From NCBI GenBank assembly GCA_024680555.1, contig JAILCC010000016.1, positions 248,001 through 312,000 of the forward strand: 64,000 bases of DNA. The letters run 5' to 3'. Each line of letters starts with the position of its first letter. Within the stretch, counting starts at the first letter, position 1. The notes beneath the pieces were generated by a model. It was not told the DNA's origin and made no database searches. It saw only the letters and a list, made by a program, of their open reading frames with translations. Shown in pieces: positions 8,909 to 16,927 of this stretch. Source of the stretch: a bacterium. Lineage in GTDB: Bacteria; Cyanobacteriota; Vampirovibrionia; Gastranaerophilales; JAILCC01. The position numbers and the translations under genes were made by a program.

Positions 8909-9925
8909 ATGTCAAAAAGTCTTATCGTATCGGGCATGCGCTCTACAGGAAAACTCCACTTCGGGCACTATTTGGGAGTCCTGACAAACTGGATAAATCT
9001 TCAAAAAGATTACGACTGCTATTACTTTGTTGCGGACTGGCATGCATTGACAACGAAATTTGATAAGACTGACGAACTCAGAGCCGATGTTGAAAATGTT
9101 GTTCTTGATTGGGTAGCATCTGGCATAAATCCTGAAAAATCAACAATATATCTGCAATCATTAGTACCGGAAATTGCGCAACTTCACGTATATTTGAGTA
9201 TGGTAACTCCGCAAAACTGGGTTGAGCGTGATCCTACGCTTAAAGATATGGTAAAAATTCTCAGGGGAGACAGCGAAACGGAAGAAAAGCCATCTAATAT
9301 TTGCAGTTACGGACTTATTGGATATCCTGTTTTAATGACTGCAGATATTCTCACGATGAATGCCGACTATGTTCCGGTAGGAAGCGACCAGCTTGCACAC
9401 CTTGAAATTTCAAGAGATATAGCAAGACGATTCAACAACATCTACGGAGTCGAATTATTCAAAGAGCCTAAACCAAAATTGACCGAAGTACCTCTGTTCA
9501 AAGGTGTTGATGGACAAAAAATGGGCAAATCTTTCCACAATGATATAAAAATTTCGGATACCGAAGAAGATACCTCAAAACGCATAATGAGTGGCATTAC
9601 CGACCGTTCAAGAATGAGAAAAACCGATATCGGACATCCTGACGAATGTGAAGTTATATTTGATTATTATAAAGTATTTGCACCCGAAAAGATTGAAACG
9701 GTTGCTCAAGAATGCAAATCAGCAACCAGAGGATGCGCCGATTGCAAACGTGAATTATGCGGTATTGTAAACGAATACTTCAAAGAAATAAGAGAAAAAA
9801 GATTGGAACTTCAAAGCAAGCCGAATTTGGTGAGAGAAATTATTCTTGATGGTTCGGACAGAGCAAGGCAAAGAGCAAAAGAAGTTCTCAAGCAGGTTAA
9901 AGACGCAGTAAAAATGTATTATTAA
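8909..9925 (+). CDS. trpS: Tryptophan--tRNA ligase
   Basis: A class I aminoacyl-tRNA synthetase that charges tRNA-Trp in the cytosol. The HIGH-type motif is HFGHYLG at residues 17-23 and the KMSKS-type loop is KMGKS at 204-208. The 338-residue length is standard. GAGGGAATT precedes the ATG. A cysteine cluster near the C-terminus (CADCKRELC) is seen in some bacterial TrpRS and may bind metal. The gene ends three bases before the GFWGVP gene. Confidence 0.96.
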   Translation: MSKSLIVSGMRSTGKLHFGHYLGVLTNWINLQKDYDCYYFVADWHALTTKFDKTDELRADVENVVLDWVASGINPEKSTIYLQSLVPEIAQLHVYLSMVTPQNWVERDPTLKDMVKILRGDSETEEKPSNICSYGLIGYPVLMTADILTMNADYVPVGSDQLAHLEISRDIARRFNNIYGVELFKEPKPKLTEVPLFKGVDGQKMGKSFHNDIKISDTEEDTSKRIMSGITDRSRMRKTDIGHPDECEVIFDYYKVFAPEKIETVAQECKSATRGCADCKRELCGIVNEYFKEIREKRLELQSKPNLVREIILDGSDRARQRAKEVLKQVKDAVKMYY

Positions 9926-9928
9926 ACT

Positions 9929-10654
9929 ATGGGCAAGAAAAAAATCGGCTTTTGGGGCGTACCTAAGCCTGAGATAATTAAAGAATACCGCTTAAAATAC
10001 CCAAACGATGAGTTTGTAGACTTATGCATGCTCCATGGCGCAAAAAAGACAAGCATTCTCCCTGATACAACCTGCAAAATCATTTCTAACATTATGGATA
10101 ATGCTATTCATTTTAAAGATGATTTAGATGTAATAATCGCTTCTGTTGGGCAGGAAAAATGCGACTCAGGGCGATTTGTTTCAAGAATACTAAAGGATAT
10201 GGGTTACAATATGGTATTTTCCACGAATGAAAACTACAATGATGCCCCCATAAGTATTCCGATTTCCACAAGTAATCTGCCTTTGGGGGAGAAAATAACA
10301 AAAATCACCGCAAATATCGTTGAAAAAGATAATACTCAATACACGTACTGCAAGCCACAATTTGGCTTTTGGGGTGTGCCGCCGAATGACTTTGAATTTT
10401 TAAAACTGTTCCCGAATGAAACACATGTCTTTGGCTGGACAAGATGCGTAGAAGCAGGCAGGCCTGCCGATACCGAACTTGAAATGTATGTTGACGAAAA
10501 TCTTCCGACAGTGTTCTTTGCACAGACTTTTTGCAATAAAATGCAACTGGCAAAATATCTCGCCAAAAAATACGGCGGACTGTTTATCGATGTTGATGAT
10601 TATGCAACAAACTCCACTAAGGCAAAAATCCAAGCATATATGAGGTTAGGCTGA
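9929..10654 (+). CDS. Unrecognised protein with internally duplicated GFWGVP domain, partner of activator ATPase
   Basis: I do not recognise this 241-residue cytosolic protein. It is an internal duplication. IGFWGVP at residues 6-12 recurs as FGFWGVP at 145-151, each followed by a leucine/proline segment (KYPNDEF; LFPNETHVF), a charged stretch, a beta strand (DVIIASVG; TVFFAQTF) and a helix ending in an aromatic strand (MGYNMVF; YGGLFID). Cysteines occur at 33, 49, 78, 141, 173 and 202, and each half has a Cys right after its core strand (EKCDS; TFCNK). It starts three bases after trpS and its stop overlaps the ATPase start (TGATG), so the two are co-translated. Because the next gene is an HgdC-type ATPase, this could be its redox partner; that is inference. 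Confidence 0.8.
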   Translation: MGKKKIGFWGVPKPEIIKEYRLKYPNDEFVDLCMLHGAKKTSILPDTTCKIISNIMDNAIHFKDDLDVIIASVGQEKCDSGRFVSRILKDMGYNMVFSTNENYNDAPISIPISTSNLPLGEKITKITANIVEKDNTQYTYCKPQFGFWGVPPNDFEFLKLFPNETHVFGWTRCVEAGRPADTELEMYVDENLPTVFFAQTFCNKMQLAKYLAKKYGGLFIDVDDYATNSTKAKIQAYMRLG

Positions 10655-11352
10655 TGTTGTATATTGATGCGGGAACGAGTTTCAGTAAAATTATGGCAAC
10701 CAATGGAGATACCATGGCCTCATTAAAGCCAATTTGTGAAAGTGAAAACAAAAAATTTTATATTATAAGGTCGTCCGAAATCTCAAAACTGGATACAAAG
10801 TTCGACGGCGGCACGGGGCACATGTCCAATGATTATTTAAAAGATGGCATTGAGGTTGAGAATGAAATTCTTGCTCTCGCATACGGAGTCAAGAAACTTC
10901 GTCCTGAGTTGTCCACAATGACCGTCCTTGATATCGGAAGCAGGGATACAAAGTGGGTAAGTTTTAAAAACGGCAAATACAAAGAGCTCGACTGGAATAC
11001 CGCCTGCGCAAGTGCAACGGGAGCGACGATAGAAATGCTTTGCAAATTCTATAACGTTGATGCACAAACCCTGAAAGCCAATAAAGACAAATATCCCGTC
11101 ACATGCGGTGTTTTCGGAATGGAAAAAATTATGGACGAAATATCAAAAACAAAAAATGTCGAAACCGCCATAGCAAAATACATTCACGGAATAGCCTTTA
11201 ATGCGTGGAATTTTGCGCAAAAGCCCGAAAAAATATATCTCTCCGGCGGTTTTTGCGAAAGCGAATGCTTTGTAAAATCGCTTGAAAATTATTGCGAAGT
11301 TGAAAAACTCGGCAGATTTGTATTAGTATGCGGCTTGGAGGAACAATATTGA
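10654..11352 (+). CDS. BadF/BadG/BcrA/BcrD (HgdC-like) ATPase, 2-hydroxyacyl-CoA dehydratase activator type
   Basis: The 232 residues show the actin/ASKHA ATP-binding pattern of the activator family: phosphate-1 loop YIDAGTSFSK (3-12), phosphate-2 VLDIGSRDTK (91-100) and adenosine loop YLSGGF near the end. In HgdC the dimer holds one [4Fe-4S] cluster through two cysteines, in motifs like CAAGTG and MCTVFAESE. The matching positions here are C118 in TACASATG and C151 in TCGVFGMEK, so the cluster ligands seem kept. Known members drive ATP-dependent electron transfer to a dehydratase or reductase. No dehydratase subunit is in this window, so the partner is probably the preceding duplicated protein. 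The next gene overlaps the stop by four bases. Confidence 0.8.
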   Translation: MLYIDAGTSFSKIMATNGDTMASLKPICESENKKFYIIRSSEISKLDTKFDGGTGHMSNDYLKDGIEVENEILALAYGVKKLRPELSTMTVLDIGSRDTKWVSFKNGKYKELDWNTACASATGATIEMLCKFYNVDAQTLKANKDKYPVTCGVFGMEKIMDEISKTKNVETAIAKYIHGIAFNAWNFAQKPEKIYLSGGFCESECFVKSLENYCEVEKLGRFVLVCGLEEQY

Positions 11353-11705
11353 AGCTGCAGCCTATTTCAAATATAAAACATCCTTTCGGTGTCAATCCCC
11401 TGCAAAAGGCTTCTGTTGTAAAAGGCACAATTGGGCAAATGGCATCCAATATACAACAGGCAACCGTTCACGAAAAAATCGAGTTAGCTAAGGCACTTGG
11501 AATAAATCCCTCAACCATAAAAAGCTGGCGGACAAAATTGGAATTTCCTTGCGGCGACATTGTGTGCGGAAAGATTTTTCCTAACATAGACGTTATAACA
11601 AAAGGGATTTCGCCCGTAGAAACTGCCGCAAGCGTTGCAAATGTCGAGCTAGCAAGAATCAGGGGACAGCTGAAAAGAGTTTCATTGGATAATATGAAAT
11701 TGTAA
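11349..11705 (+). CDS. Small hypothetical protein with helix-turn-helix-like segment
   Basis: The 118 residues begin at a TTG at 11349, seven bases after a full GGAGG; the upstream in-frame ATG at 11328 would place that site inside the gene. The stop of the ATPase overlaps this TTG by four bases. Residues about 45-65, ELAKALGINPSTIKSWRTK, resemble a helix-turn-helix of the phage CI repressor type. The N-terminus, ISNIKHPFGVNPL, resembles the tagged proteins of this window. Function is unknown; if the HTH call is right, it may regulate its own operon. Confidence 0.65.
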   Translation: MKLQPISNIKHPFGVNPLQKASVVKGTIGQMASNIQQATVHEKIELAKALGINPSTIKSWRTKLEFPCGDIVCGKIFPNIDVITKGISPVETAASVANVELARIRGQLKRVSLDNMKL

Positions 11706-11801
11706 TATAGCAATAATACTGCGTCTGTAACACATAATAAAACCTGCCTATTTTTTAATTTATTAAACCCAAAGGCAATTTTTTTGTCAAAAAATACTTT
11801 A

Positions 11802-11831
11802 TTGCAATATGGTAAGTAAATAAGTTATCAT
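11802..11831 (+). promoter_or_regulatory. Putative sigma-70 promoter for the 11871 gene
   Basis: TTGCAA at 11802-11807 and TATCAT at 11826-11831 are separated by 18 bases, about 40 bases before the ATG. The match is fair, not perfect. Confidence 0.4.
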
Positions 11832-11870
11832 GGGTAATTTTAGTTAAGGATATTTTAGGAGGAATTGTTT

Positions 11871-12437
11871 ATGGCAAATGCAGTTAGTGCTGTATCATCA
11901 CCAGTAGTTACAGAAAAAAAAGACGGTATGGTTACTATAAAAGCGTCAAACGGTGCTACTATTAACATTGAAGAATCTCTATTTGCAAACTTCAAGCCGG
12001 ATGTTCACGAATACTGGTATCAAGAAAAAAAAGATGCTTCCAAACCTGAATGTTTAGCATTCTTTGGCGATAAAATTTCATTGAAAAACGGTTTAAATTT
12101 ATATTACAAGGAAACCACCCCAAGCAACCCCGGCGCAGTTATCACAATAAAAAAAGATTCATATAATCCCGTAACTGGTCAGGGTATTGATATAGCTGCT
12201 GAAAATGCAGACCGTATACTTATAGATGCAGCAAAAAATCATACAAAAGACTTTATCAGATTCACAAAATTCCACGGTTCTATTTGTGACTGCATTGAAA
12301 AGAATCCAGATGATAATGTTTGTATTGAATCAATAAGCGGGGAAATATCACATATATCAGGAATATCCGAAACATTGGATTCAAATTATTTTGAAGTTGT
12401 AGATGGCGTAAGAGTAACTCCCGCCAAGAAAAATTAA
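11871..12437 (+). CDS. Hypothetical protein, monocistronic
   Basis: I do not recognise this 188-residue protein. It starts MANAVSAVSSPVVTEKKDG at an ATG eight bases after AGGAGG; a TTG six bases upstream is too close to that site. The first half looks beta-rich (GMVTIKASNGATINI), the second mixed, with three cysteines at CDC and VC. There is no signal peptide or membrane segment. It has its own likely promoter upstream and a strong terminator downstream, so it is a single-gene unit. Confidence 0.75.
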   Translation: MANAVSAVSSPVVTEKKDGMVTIKASNGATINIEESLFANFKPDVHEYWYQEKKDASKPECLAFFGDKISLKNGLNLYYKETTPSNPGAVITIKKDSYNPVTGQGIDIAAENADRILIDAAKNHTKDFIRFTKFHGSICDCIEKNPDDNVCIESISGEISHISGISETLDSNYFEVVDGVRVTPAKKN

Positions 12438-12454
12438 TAAACATCATAATAATA

Positions 12455-12482
12455 AAAAAAGCCCCATAATCGGGGCTTTTTT
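12455..12482 (+). terminator. Rho-independent terminator
   Basis: AAAAAAGCCCC, a five-base loop ATAAT, then CGGGGCTTTTTT form a near-symmetrical hairpin with T tract, 17 bases after the stop of the 188-residue gene. Confidence 0.92.
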
Positions 12483-12602
12483 GTTGGATATAGAAATTGT
12501 TACTCCACATTATACAATGTCGCTGTCCTTCACCCCATAACATTGTACAAGCTCTGCCCAAGCAGTTGCATCCGTACAGCTTTGAAATGTACTATAAGTT
12601 CT

Positions 12603-12734
12603 GCCCTCCCACTGCGTGGCAGTGCTACCGCACGGCTTTGGCTACCAATCATTGTTTTTAATTTATCAGCCCTCCCACTGCGTGGCAGTGCTACCGCACG
12701 GCTTTGGCTACCAATCATTGTTTTTAATTTATCA
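12603..12734. repeat. Two identical 66-bp tandem repeats
   Basis: Copies at 12603-12668 and 12669-12734 are identical. Each starts GCCCTCCCACTGCGTGGCAG and ends in AT-rich sequence, and each contains the small palindrome CACTGCGTGGCAGTG. A diverged third start (CCCACTACGTTGCGGTG) follows at about 12740. The 11-mer GTGCTACCGCA occurs in both copies (12622, 12688) and twice more downstream (12754, 12923). Open frames through here are repeat artefacts. Confidence 0.9.
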
Positions 12735-12752
12735 GTCTACCCACTACGTTGC

Positions 12753-12817
12753 GGTGCTACCGCAACAAAAAAAGAAGTCTTTACGACTTCTTTAAAATGG
12801 TACCCCCAGGCGAATTC
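12753..12817. repeat. 65-bp direct repeat, copy 1, containing a duplicated tRNA-Glu 3' end
   Basis: This stretch is identical to 12922-12986, 169 bases away. On the minus strand it reads the last 20 bases of tRNA-Glu (T-arm 3' side, acceptor, CCA) and then the hairpin terminator. It is a truncated copy: no anticodon or D-arm follows it, so it is not a working tRNA. Confidence 0.88.
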
Positions 12818-12930
12818 TCTACGGCAGTAGGTGAGTTGCACGAACCGTACTGCCGTGGATGCAAAGCTAATCGTGTAATTTTGTTTGAACCAAACGAAAT
12901 TACAAATTCTAATTCGCAGGGGGTGCTACC
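12798..12930. other. Large nested inverted-repeat element (possible structured RNA or mini-element)
   Basis: Outer arms GGTACCCCCAGGCGAATT (12799-12816) and AATTCGCAGGGGGTGCTACC (12911-12930) pair over about 16 bases with small bulges. Inside lie a nine-base stem ACGGCAGTA/TACTGCCGT and a hairpin of about 12 pairs, GTAATTTTGTTTG with CAAACGAAATTAC. The whole can fold into a branched shape. Which strand, if any, is transcribed is unknown. Confidence 0.55.
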
Positions 12931-12986
12931 GCAACAAAAAAAGAAGTCTTTACGACTTCTTTAAAATGGTACCCCCAGGCGAATTC
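12922..12986. repeat. 65-bp direct repeat, copy 2 (genuine tRNA-Glu 3' end and terminator)
   Basis: Identical to 12753-12817. This copy is continuous with the full tRNA-Glu gene, so it is probably the source copy. Confidence 0.88.
12935..12962 (-). terminator. Terminator of tRNA-Glu
   Basis: On the minus strand AAGAAGTC, loop GTAAA, GACTTCTT is followed by a run of T, five bases after the CCA end. The same hairpin is duplicated at 12766-12793. Confidence 0.8.
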
Positions 12987-13042
12987 GAATCGCCGTCACC
13001 ACCGTGAAAGGGTGGTGTCCTAGGCCTCTAGACGATGGGGGC
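12967..13042 (-). tRNA. tRNA-Glu (anticodon TTC)
   Basis: The minus strand reads acceptor GCCCCCA pairing with TGGGGGT, D-arm GTCTAGAGGCCTAGGAC, anticodon stem CCACC with loop CTTTCAC (anticodon TTC) and GGTGG, T-loop TTCGAAT, and an encoded CCA. It closely resembles bacterial tRNA-Glu. It is a lone tRNA gene in a repeat-rich gap between 12438 and 13230. Confidence 0.96.
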
Positions 13043-13230
13043 TTAAAACCCTTTCACTTATATAATGTAGCCGAAACAAAACTTTTCGTCAAGAAATATT
13101 TTTGAAAATTGCAAAACAAATAAGAAATTTGAGGGATATTGCATCATATTTGCATCAAAAATCAGCTTGGCAATTTTTCAGCAAAAAAACACTTTATATA
13201 AGTACAAGGGTAATTATAAGGGATGTTTGT

Positions 13231-14442
13231 ATGGCTTCACGCATAGAAAAAGTACAAAAGTCAGCGGATACTGCTATTAACGGAAATTGCGCCGTTAGAA
13301 AAAATACGAAAAAGGCTGATAATTTGCCTGAACTTATCGCCAATACATCATCCGCAAATAAACAGGCTACCCATTTTGATGAAAAAAGTTTTTTTGAAGA
13401 ACATAAACTTGGCATAACTATTGGCGCTATAGCTCTTGGGACTTTGGTATTTTTTGCAGTAAGAAATTCTGCAACAGCTGCAAAGTTTTTTGAAAAAATA
13501 AAAAATAAAGTTAAAGTTTCGGGAACTTCTGCAAAAGCTTCTGAGGTCGGCGCACTAAAGCCCATAGCCACCAAAGGTACAAACATATTAACTCTTGAAG
13601 AAAAGCTATGTCAAATTAAAGGAAAATTCGGCTTAACAGAAGAAGATATAAGAAATCCCATATTAAGGGAAAACATAGACAAATTTTACGAATATATGAT
13701 GGATGAACGTTATAGAAGTGTTTTTAGAATGCTACAGGACAGGCTGAAAACCGTAAAACTTACCTTTTCTGGAGATGCTTTTAGATATGTGGACTTAAAC
13801 AATGTACCTAAAAGCGCAATTGGCAGGGCAATGCACAAAAATTATCCAATGGAAATTATTGAATATGCAGGTAAAGCAGAAAAAACTATGCCTCGTATGC
13901 TAAAAATGGAACCGGAACTAAAGCTTGAATCTGACATAAAATATGGTGCATCAATAATGGATTGGTATCAAAAGACATTTGAAAACAGCGGAGCAGTAAA
14001 TAACAGTTTAAGAAAATCTGCACCTTTAAGCGACAAAGCTAAAGAAGTAGTATCATTTTTTGATTCTCATCAAAGACAATTAGGTCAAAACACAACTCTG
14101 ATAAGAGGTACCAATCATGCCGGAGAATTTAAAGCAGGAGACATAATTTCAGATAAGGGGTACATGTCTTGTACAACACGAAATGGCTTTATATATAATG
14201 TAGATGACTTTGGAGGACCATTTGTTAAACATCAAAACTTTTTAATTATAAAAACGTCAGGCAAACAAAAAGCGATTGTACCAAGTGACTGGACAGGAGC
14301 AGATAGCATGGGAGAAAGAATTTTACCCAGAGGAACTAAATTAAGAGTTATTGAAACCCACCCCTTGACTGATTATGGCAATTTCTCAGGTAAACATATA
14401 ATAGAAGGAAGAAAAGCTATTATTTGCGAAATAGTCGAATAA
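13231..14442 (+). CDS. Membrane-anchored protein with C-terminal ADP-ribosyltransferase-like domain
   Basis: The ATG at 13231 (MASRIEKVQKSADTAING) follows AAGGGA; an upstream TTG extension to 13102 looks spurious. The 403-residue chain has a membrane segment at about 60-78 (LGITIGAIALGTLVFFAV), a helical middle, and a C-terminal domain with the R-S-E order of mono-ADP-ribosyltransferase toxins: R292 in TLIRGT, the STS-like MSCTT at 312-316 after a Gly and aromatic, and E362 in GERILPRGTKLRV, a phrase typical of these toxins. The first Glu of the usual ExE pair is replaced (MGE), so arginine specificity is doubtful. Such enzymes move ADP-ribose from NAD to a protein. An effector or toxin role is inference; no immunity gene is evident. 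Confidence 0.7.
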   Translation: MASRIEKVQKSADTAINGNCAVRKNTKKADNLPELIANTSSANKQATHFDEKSFFEEHKLGITIGAIALGTLVFFAVRNSATAAKFFEKIKNKVKVSGTSAKASEVGALKPIATKGTNILTLEEKLCQIKGKFGLTEEDIRNPILRENIDKFYEYMMDERYRSVFRMLQDRLKTVKLTFSGDAFRYVDLNNVPKSAIGRAMHKNYPMEIIEYAGKAEKTMPRMLKMEPELKLESDIKYGASIMDWYQKTFENSGAVNNSLRKSAPLSDKAKEVVSFFDSHQRQLGQNTTLIRGTNHAGEFKAGDIISDKGYMSCTTRNGFIYNVDDFGGPFVKHQNFLIIKTSGKQKAIVPSDWTGADSMGERILPRGTKLRVIETHPLTDYGNFSGKHIIEGRKAIICEIVE

Positions 14443-14618
14443 AGTGCAACCAAAATATTTCCGTATAATCTGTCTCAAATCTTTTACAGCACAATAAAAA
14501 AAGAATAATTGTATTAGTTTTTTTAATTTTATGATATACTTAATTCATAAATGTATTCTGCTTTTGACGAGGTTGAACCGTTCTGCACAAAAAGTTCAAT
14601 TTTATGTGAGGTCAAAAT

Positions 14619-15800
14619 ATGAATATCAATCAGAATTACAAAAATCTAAATGAGAGTTACCTTTTTTCCACTATCGCAAAAAAGGTAAATGAATTTGCGA
14701 CAGCAAACCCTGATAAAGAAATAATAAAGCTCGGCATAGGTGATGTAACACTTCCCTTGTGCCCTGCAGTTATAGAGGCTATGCACAGTGCGGTCGATGA
14801 AATGGGTAAAAAAGAAACATTTAAAGGCTATGGTCCCGAACAAGGCTACGACTTTTTAAAAACTTCTATCCGAAATTATTACCAAAACAGAAACGTAACT
14901 CTCGCTTTAGACGAAATATTTATTTCCGATGGAGCAAAAAGCGACCTCGGAAACATATTAGACCTTTTTGACAAGGATAATACAGTACTTATTCCCGATC
15001 CGGTTTATCCGGTTTATGTCGATACAAACATTATGGCAAACAGAAAAATCTTTTATATCAACGCAAATGAAGAAAACGACTTTTTGCCTGTGCCAGACTG
15101 CGAAGAAAGATGTGATTTGATTTATATATGTTCGCCCAACAACCCCACAGGTGCAGTTTATAACAGAGAGCAGCTTTCCGCATGGGTAGATTATGCAAAC
15201 AAAAATGGAGCAATAATTCTCTTTGATGCAGCATACGAAAGCTTTATTTCTGATGAAAATTTGCCGAGAAGCATTTATGAAATTGACGGTGCAAAACAAT
15301 GCGCCATAGAATTTTGTTCATTCTCAAAGACGGCAGGCTTTACCGGCACAAGATGCGGCTATACTGTTGTGCCTAAGGAATTAGTCTTTGACAATATGAG
15401 CCTGAATAAAATGTGGCTGCGTAGGCAAACGACAAAATTCAACGGTGTACCTTATATCGTGCAAAAAGGCGCTGCTGCGGTATTCACAGATAAAGGGCAA
15501 AAACAAATTCAAGAGAATTTGAACTATTATAAACAAAATGCAAAAGTTATCGCTGATACGCTTGATAGGTTGAATATTAAATATACAGGCGGCAAAAACT
15601 CTCCGTACATCTGGTTGAAATGTCCCAACAATCTGAATTCTTGGGACTTCTTTGATTTACTTTTAACTAAAGCAGGTGTAGTAGGTACACCCGGAGCAGG
15701 TTTTGGCAAAAACGGTGAAAAATACTTCCGCTTGACTTCGTTTAATACTTTAGAAAAAACAAAAGAAGCAATGGAAAGGTTTGAAAAACTGTTTGGATAA
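14619..15800 (+). CDS. dapL: LL-diaminopimelate aminotransferase
   Basis: This PLP enzyme turns tetrahydrodipicolinate directly into LL-diaminopimelate, the short route used by plants, Chlamydiae and Cyanobacteria. The 393 residues show SPNNPTG at 172-178 and the PLP lysine K237 in SFSKTAGFTGTRCG, and the N-terminal LGIGDVTLPL typical of DapL. GAGG lies shortly before the ATG. It converges with dapF (four bases between their stops), so the two steps to meso-DAP are side by side on opposite strands. Confidence 0.95.
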   Translation: MNINQNYKNLNESYLFSTIAKKVNEFATANPDKEIIKLGIGDVTLPLCPAVIEAMHSAVDEMGKKETFKGYGPEQGYDFLKTSIRNYYQNRNVTLALDEIFISDGAKSDLGNILDLFDKDNTVLIPDPVYPVYVDTNIMANRKIFYINANEENDFLPVPDCEERCDLIYICSPNNPTGAVYNREQLSAWVDYANKNGAIILFDAAYESFISDENLPRSIYEIDGAKQCAIEFCSFSKTAGFTGTRCGYTVVPKELVFDNMSLNKMWLRRQTTKFNGVPYIVQKGAAAVFTDKGQKQIQENLNYYKQNAKVIADTLDRLNIKYTGGKNSPYIWLKCPNNLNSWDFFDLLLTKAGVVGTPGAGFGKNGEKYFRLTSFNTLEKTKEAMERFEKLFG

Positions 15801-15804
15801 TGGT

Positions 15805-16647
15805 TTATACCGTTATTTCCCCAACAAACGAATAATCAGCTCTGCCGGTCATATAAACGTTGTGGTTTGTATCGGTAGAGTTGCCTTGCCATTCAATATT
15901 CAATGCTCCGCCCGGAAGATTTGCCTTTATTTTATTGTTCAGATATCCGTTCAAAATTCCGGCTACAGTAGTTGCACAGGCACCCGTTCCACAGGCAAGC
16001 GTTATTCCGCAGCCTCTTTCCCAAACATTTATCGTAACTTCATTTCTCGACAAAACTTCGACAAATTCGACGTTGGTTTTTTCGGGAAACATAGCATCTG
16101 TTTCAATTTTTTCGCCATATCTCAAGGCAAGATTTTTACTGTCGCTCTCAACAAAAATAACACAATGCGGATTTCCCATACTGACCGTATTTAAGAGAAA
16201 GACATTGTCGTCAATTACAAACGGAATATCAAGATTGCTTTTACTGTCAACCAGAATACGAGCAGGCTCCAAAATCGGCTGCCCCATATTTACTCTCACT
16301 TCGGTTTCCGAAATGATTTGGGGAATAATTATACCGGCTTTTGTTTCAACAGAAAACTCTTTTTTATCTACTAGTTTTTTATCATATACATATCTGGCAA
16401 AACACCTCATCCCGTTACCGCACATTTGCGCAATTGAACCATCGGAATTATAAAAAATCCACGAAATATCAGCCTTATCGGTATTGGGGTTCACAATTAT
16501 CAAGCCATCTGCACCTATGCCAAAATTTCTGTCACATAGCCTTTTGGCAAGCTCGTCCGGCTTGAGGTTAGTTTTCAGAAAATCCTTGTAATCTAGAATA
16601 ACAAAGTCATTTCCCAACCCATTCATTTTTGTAAAACTTATAACCAT
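15805..16647 (-). CDS. dapF: Diaminopimelate epimerase
   Basis: Converts LL- to meso-diaminopimelate for peptidoglycan and lysine. The start MVISFTKMNGLGNDFVILD at 16647 matches the family N-terminus; the frame extends 19 codons upstream without reason. C76 in MCGNGMRC and the Cys of the ACGTGACAT motif are the two catalytic thiols. The 280-residue length is normal. GGAAAAG precedes the ATG. Confidence 0.95.
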   Translation of the reverse strand: MVISFTKMNGLGNDFVILDYKDFLKTNLKPDELAKRLCDRNFGIGADGLIIVNPNTDKADISWIFYNSDGSIAQMCGNGMRCFARYVYDKKLVDKKEFSVETKAGIIIPQIISETEVRVNMGQPILEPARILVDSKSNLDIPFVIDDNVFLLNTVSMGNPHCVIFVESDSKNLALRYGEKIETDAMFPEKTNVEFVEVLSRNEVTINVWERGCGITLACGTGACATTVAGILNGYLNNKIKANLPGGALNIEWQGNSTDTNHNVYMTGRADYSFVGEITV

Positions 16648-16927
16648 AATTTCTTTTCCGAAAGTAACCCATTCACAATGATAAAAAATTTTCAAAAAAA
16701 TCACCAGTAATTTTATTTATTAACAAGTGTAAAAGCATATTTTTTTTTGCATTTTTTTAATTTTTTGGACTATTTTCTGCCAAAAATATATTTTTTCTGA
16801 TATTTTTTTAAAAAAATTTGAAAAAAATCGTCATTTTTGTCAAAAAAAATAAAAAAATTAAAAACTTTAGAAAACTTAATACCGTATTAAAATTGACGAT
16901 GCGATTTTGTGGTACGAAAATTAAAGT

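Noticed and set aside
12603-12764. Possible CRISPR array
   Set aside because: Only two full copies, directly abutting, with no variable spacers and no cas genes.
12530-12830. Open frames on both strands through the 66-bp repeats
   Set aside because: They arise from repeat periodicity (66 is divisible by three), have no ribosome site, and translate to repeated ALPLRGSATARLW-like text.
15860-16453. Long plus-strand frame opposite dapF
   Set aside because: Complete overlap with a certain gene, no ribosome site, composition of a shadow frame.
16705-16927. NtcA-type site (GTA-N8-TAC) before the glutamate synthase operon
   Set aside because: No full match found; only AT tracts and scattered half-sites.
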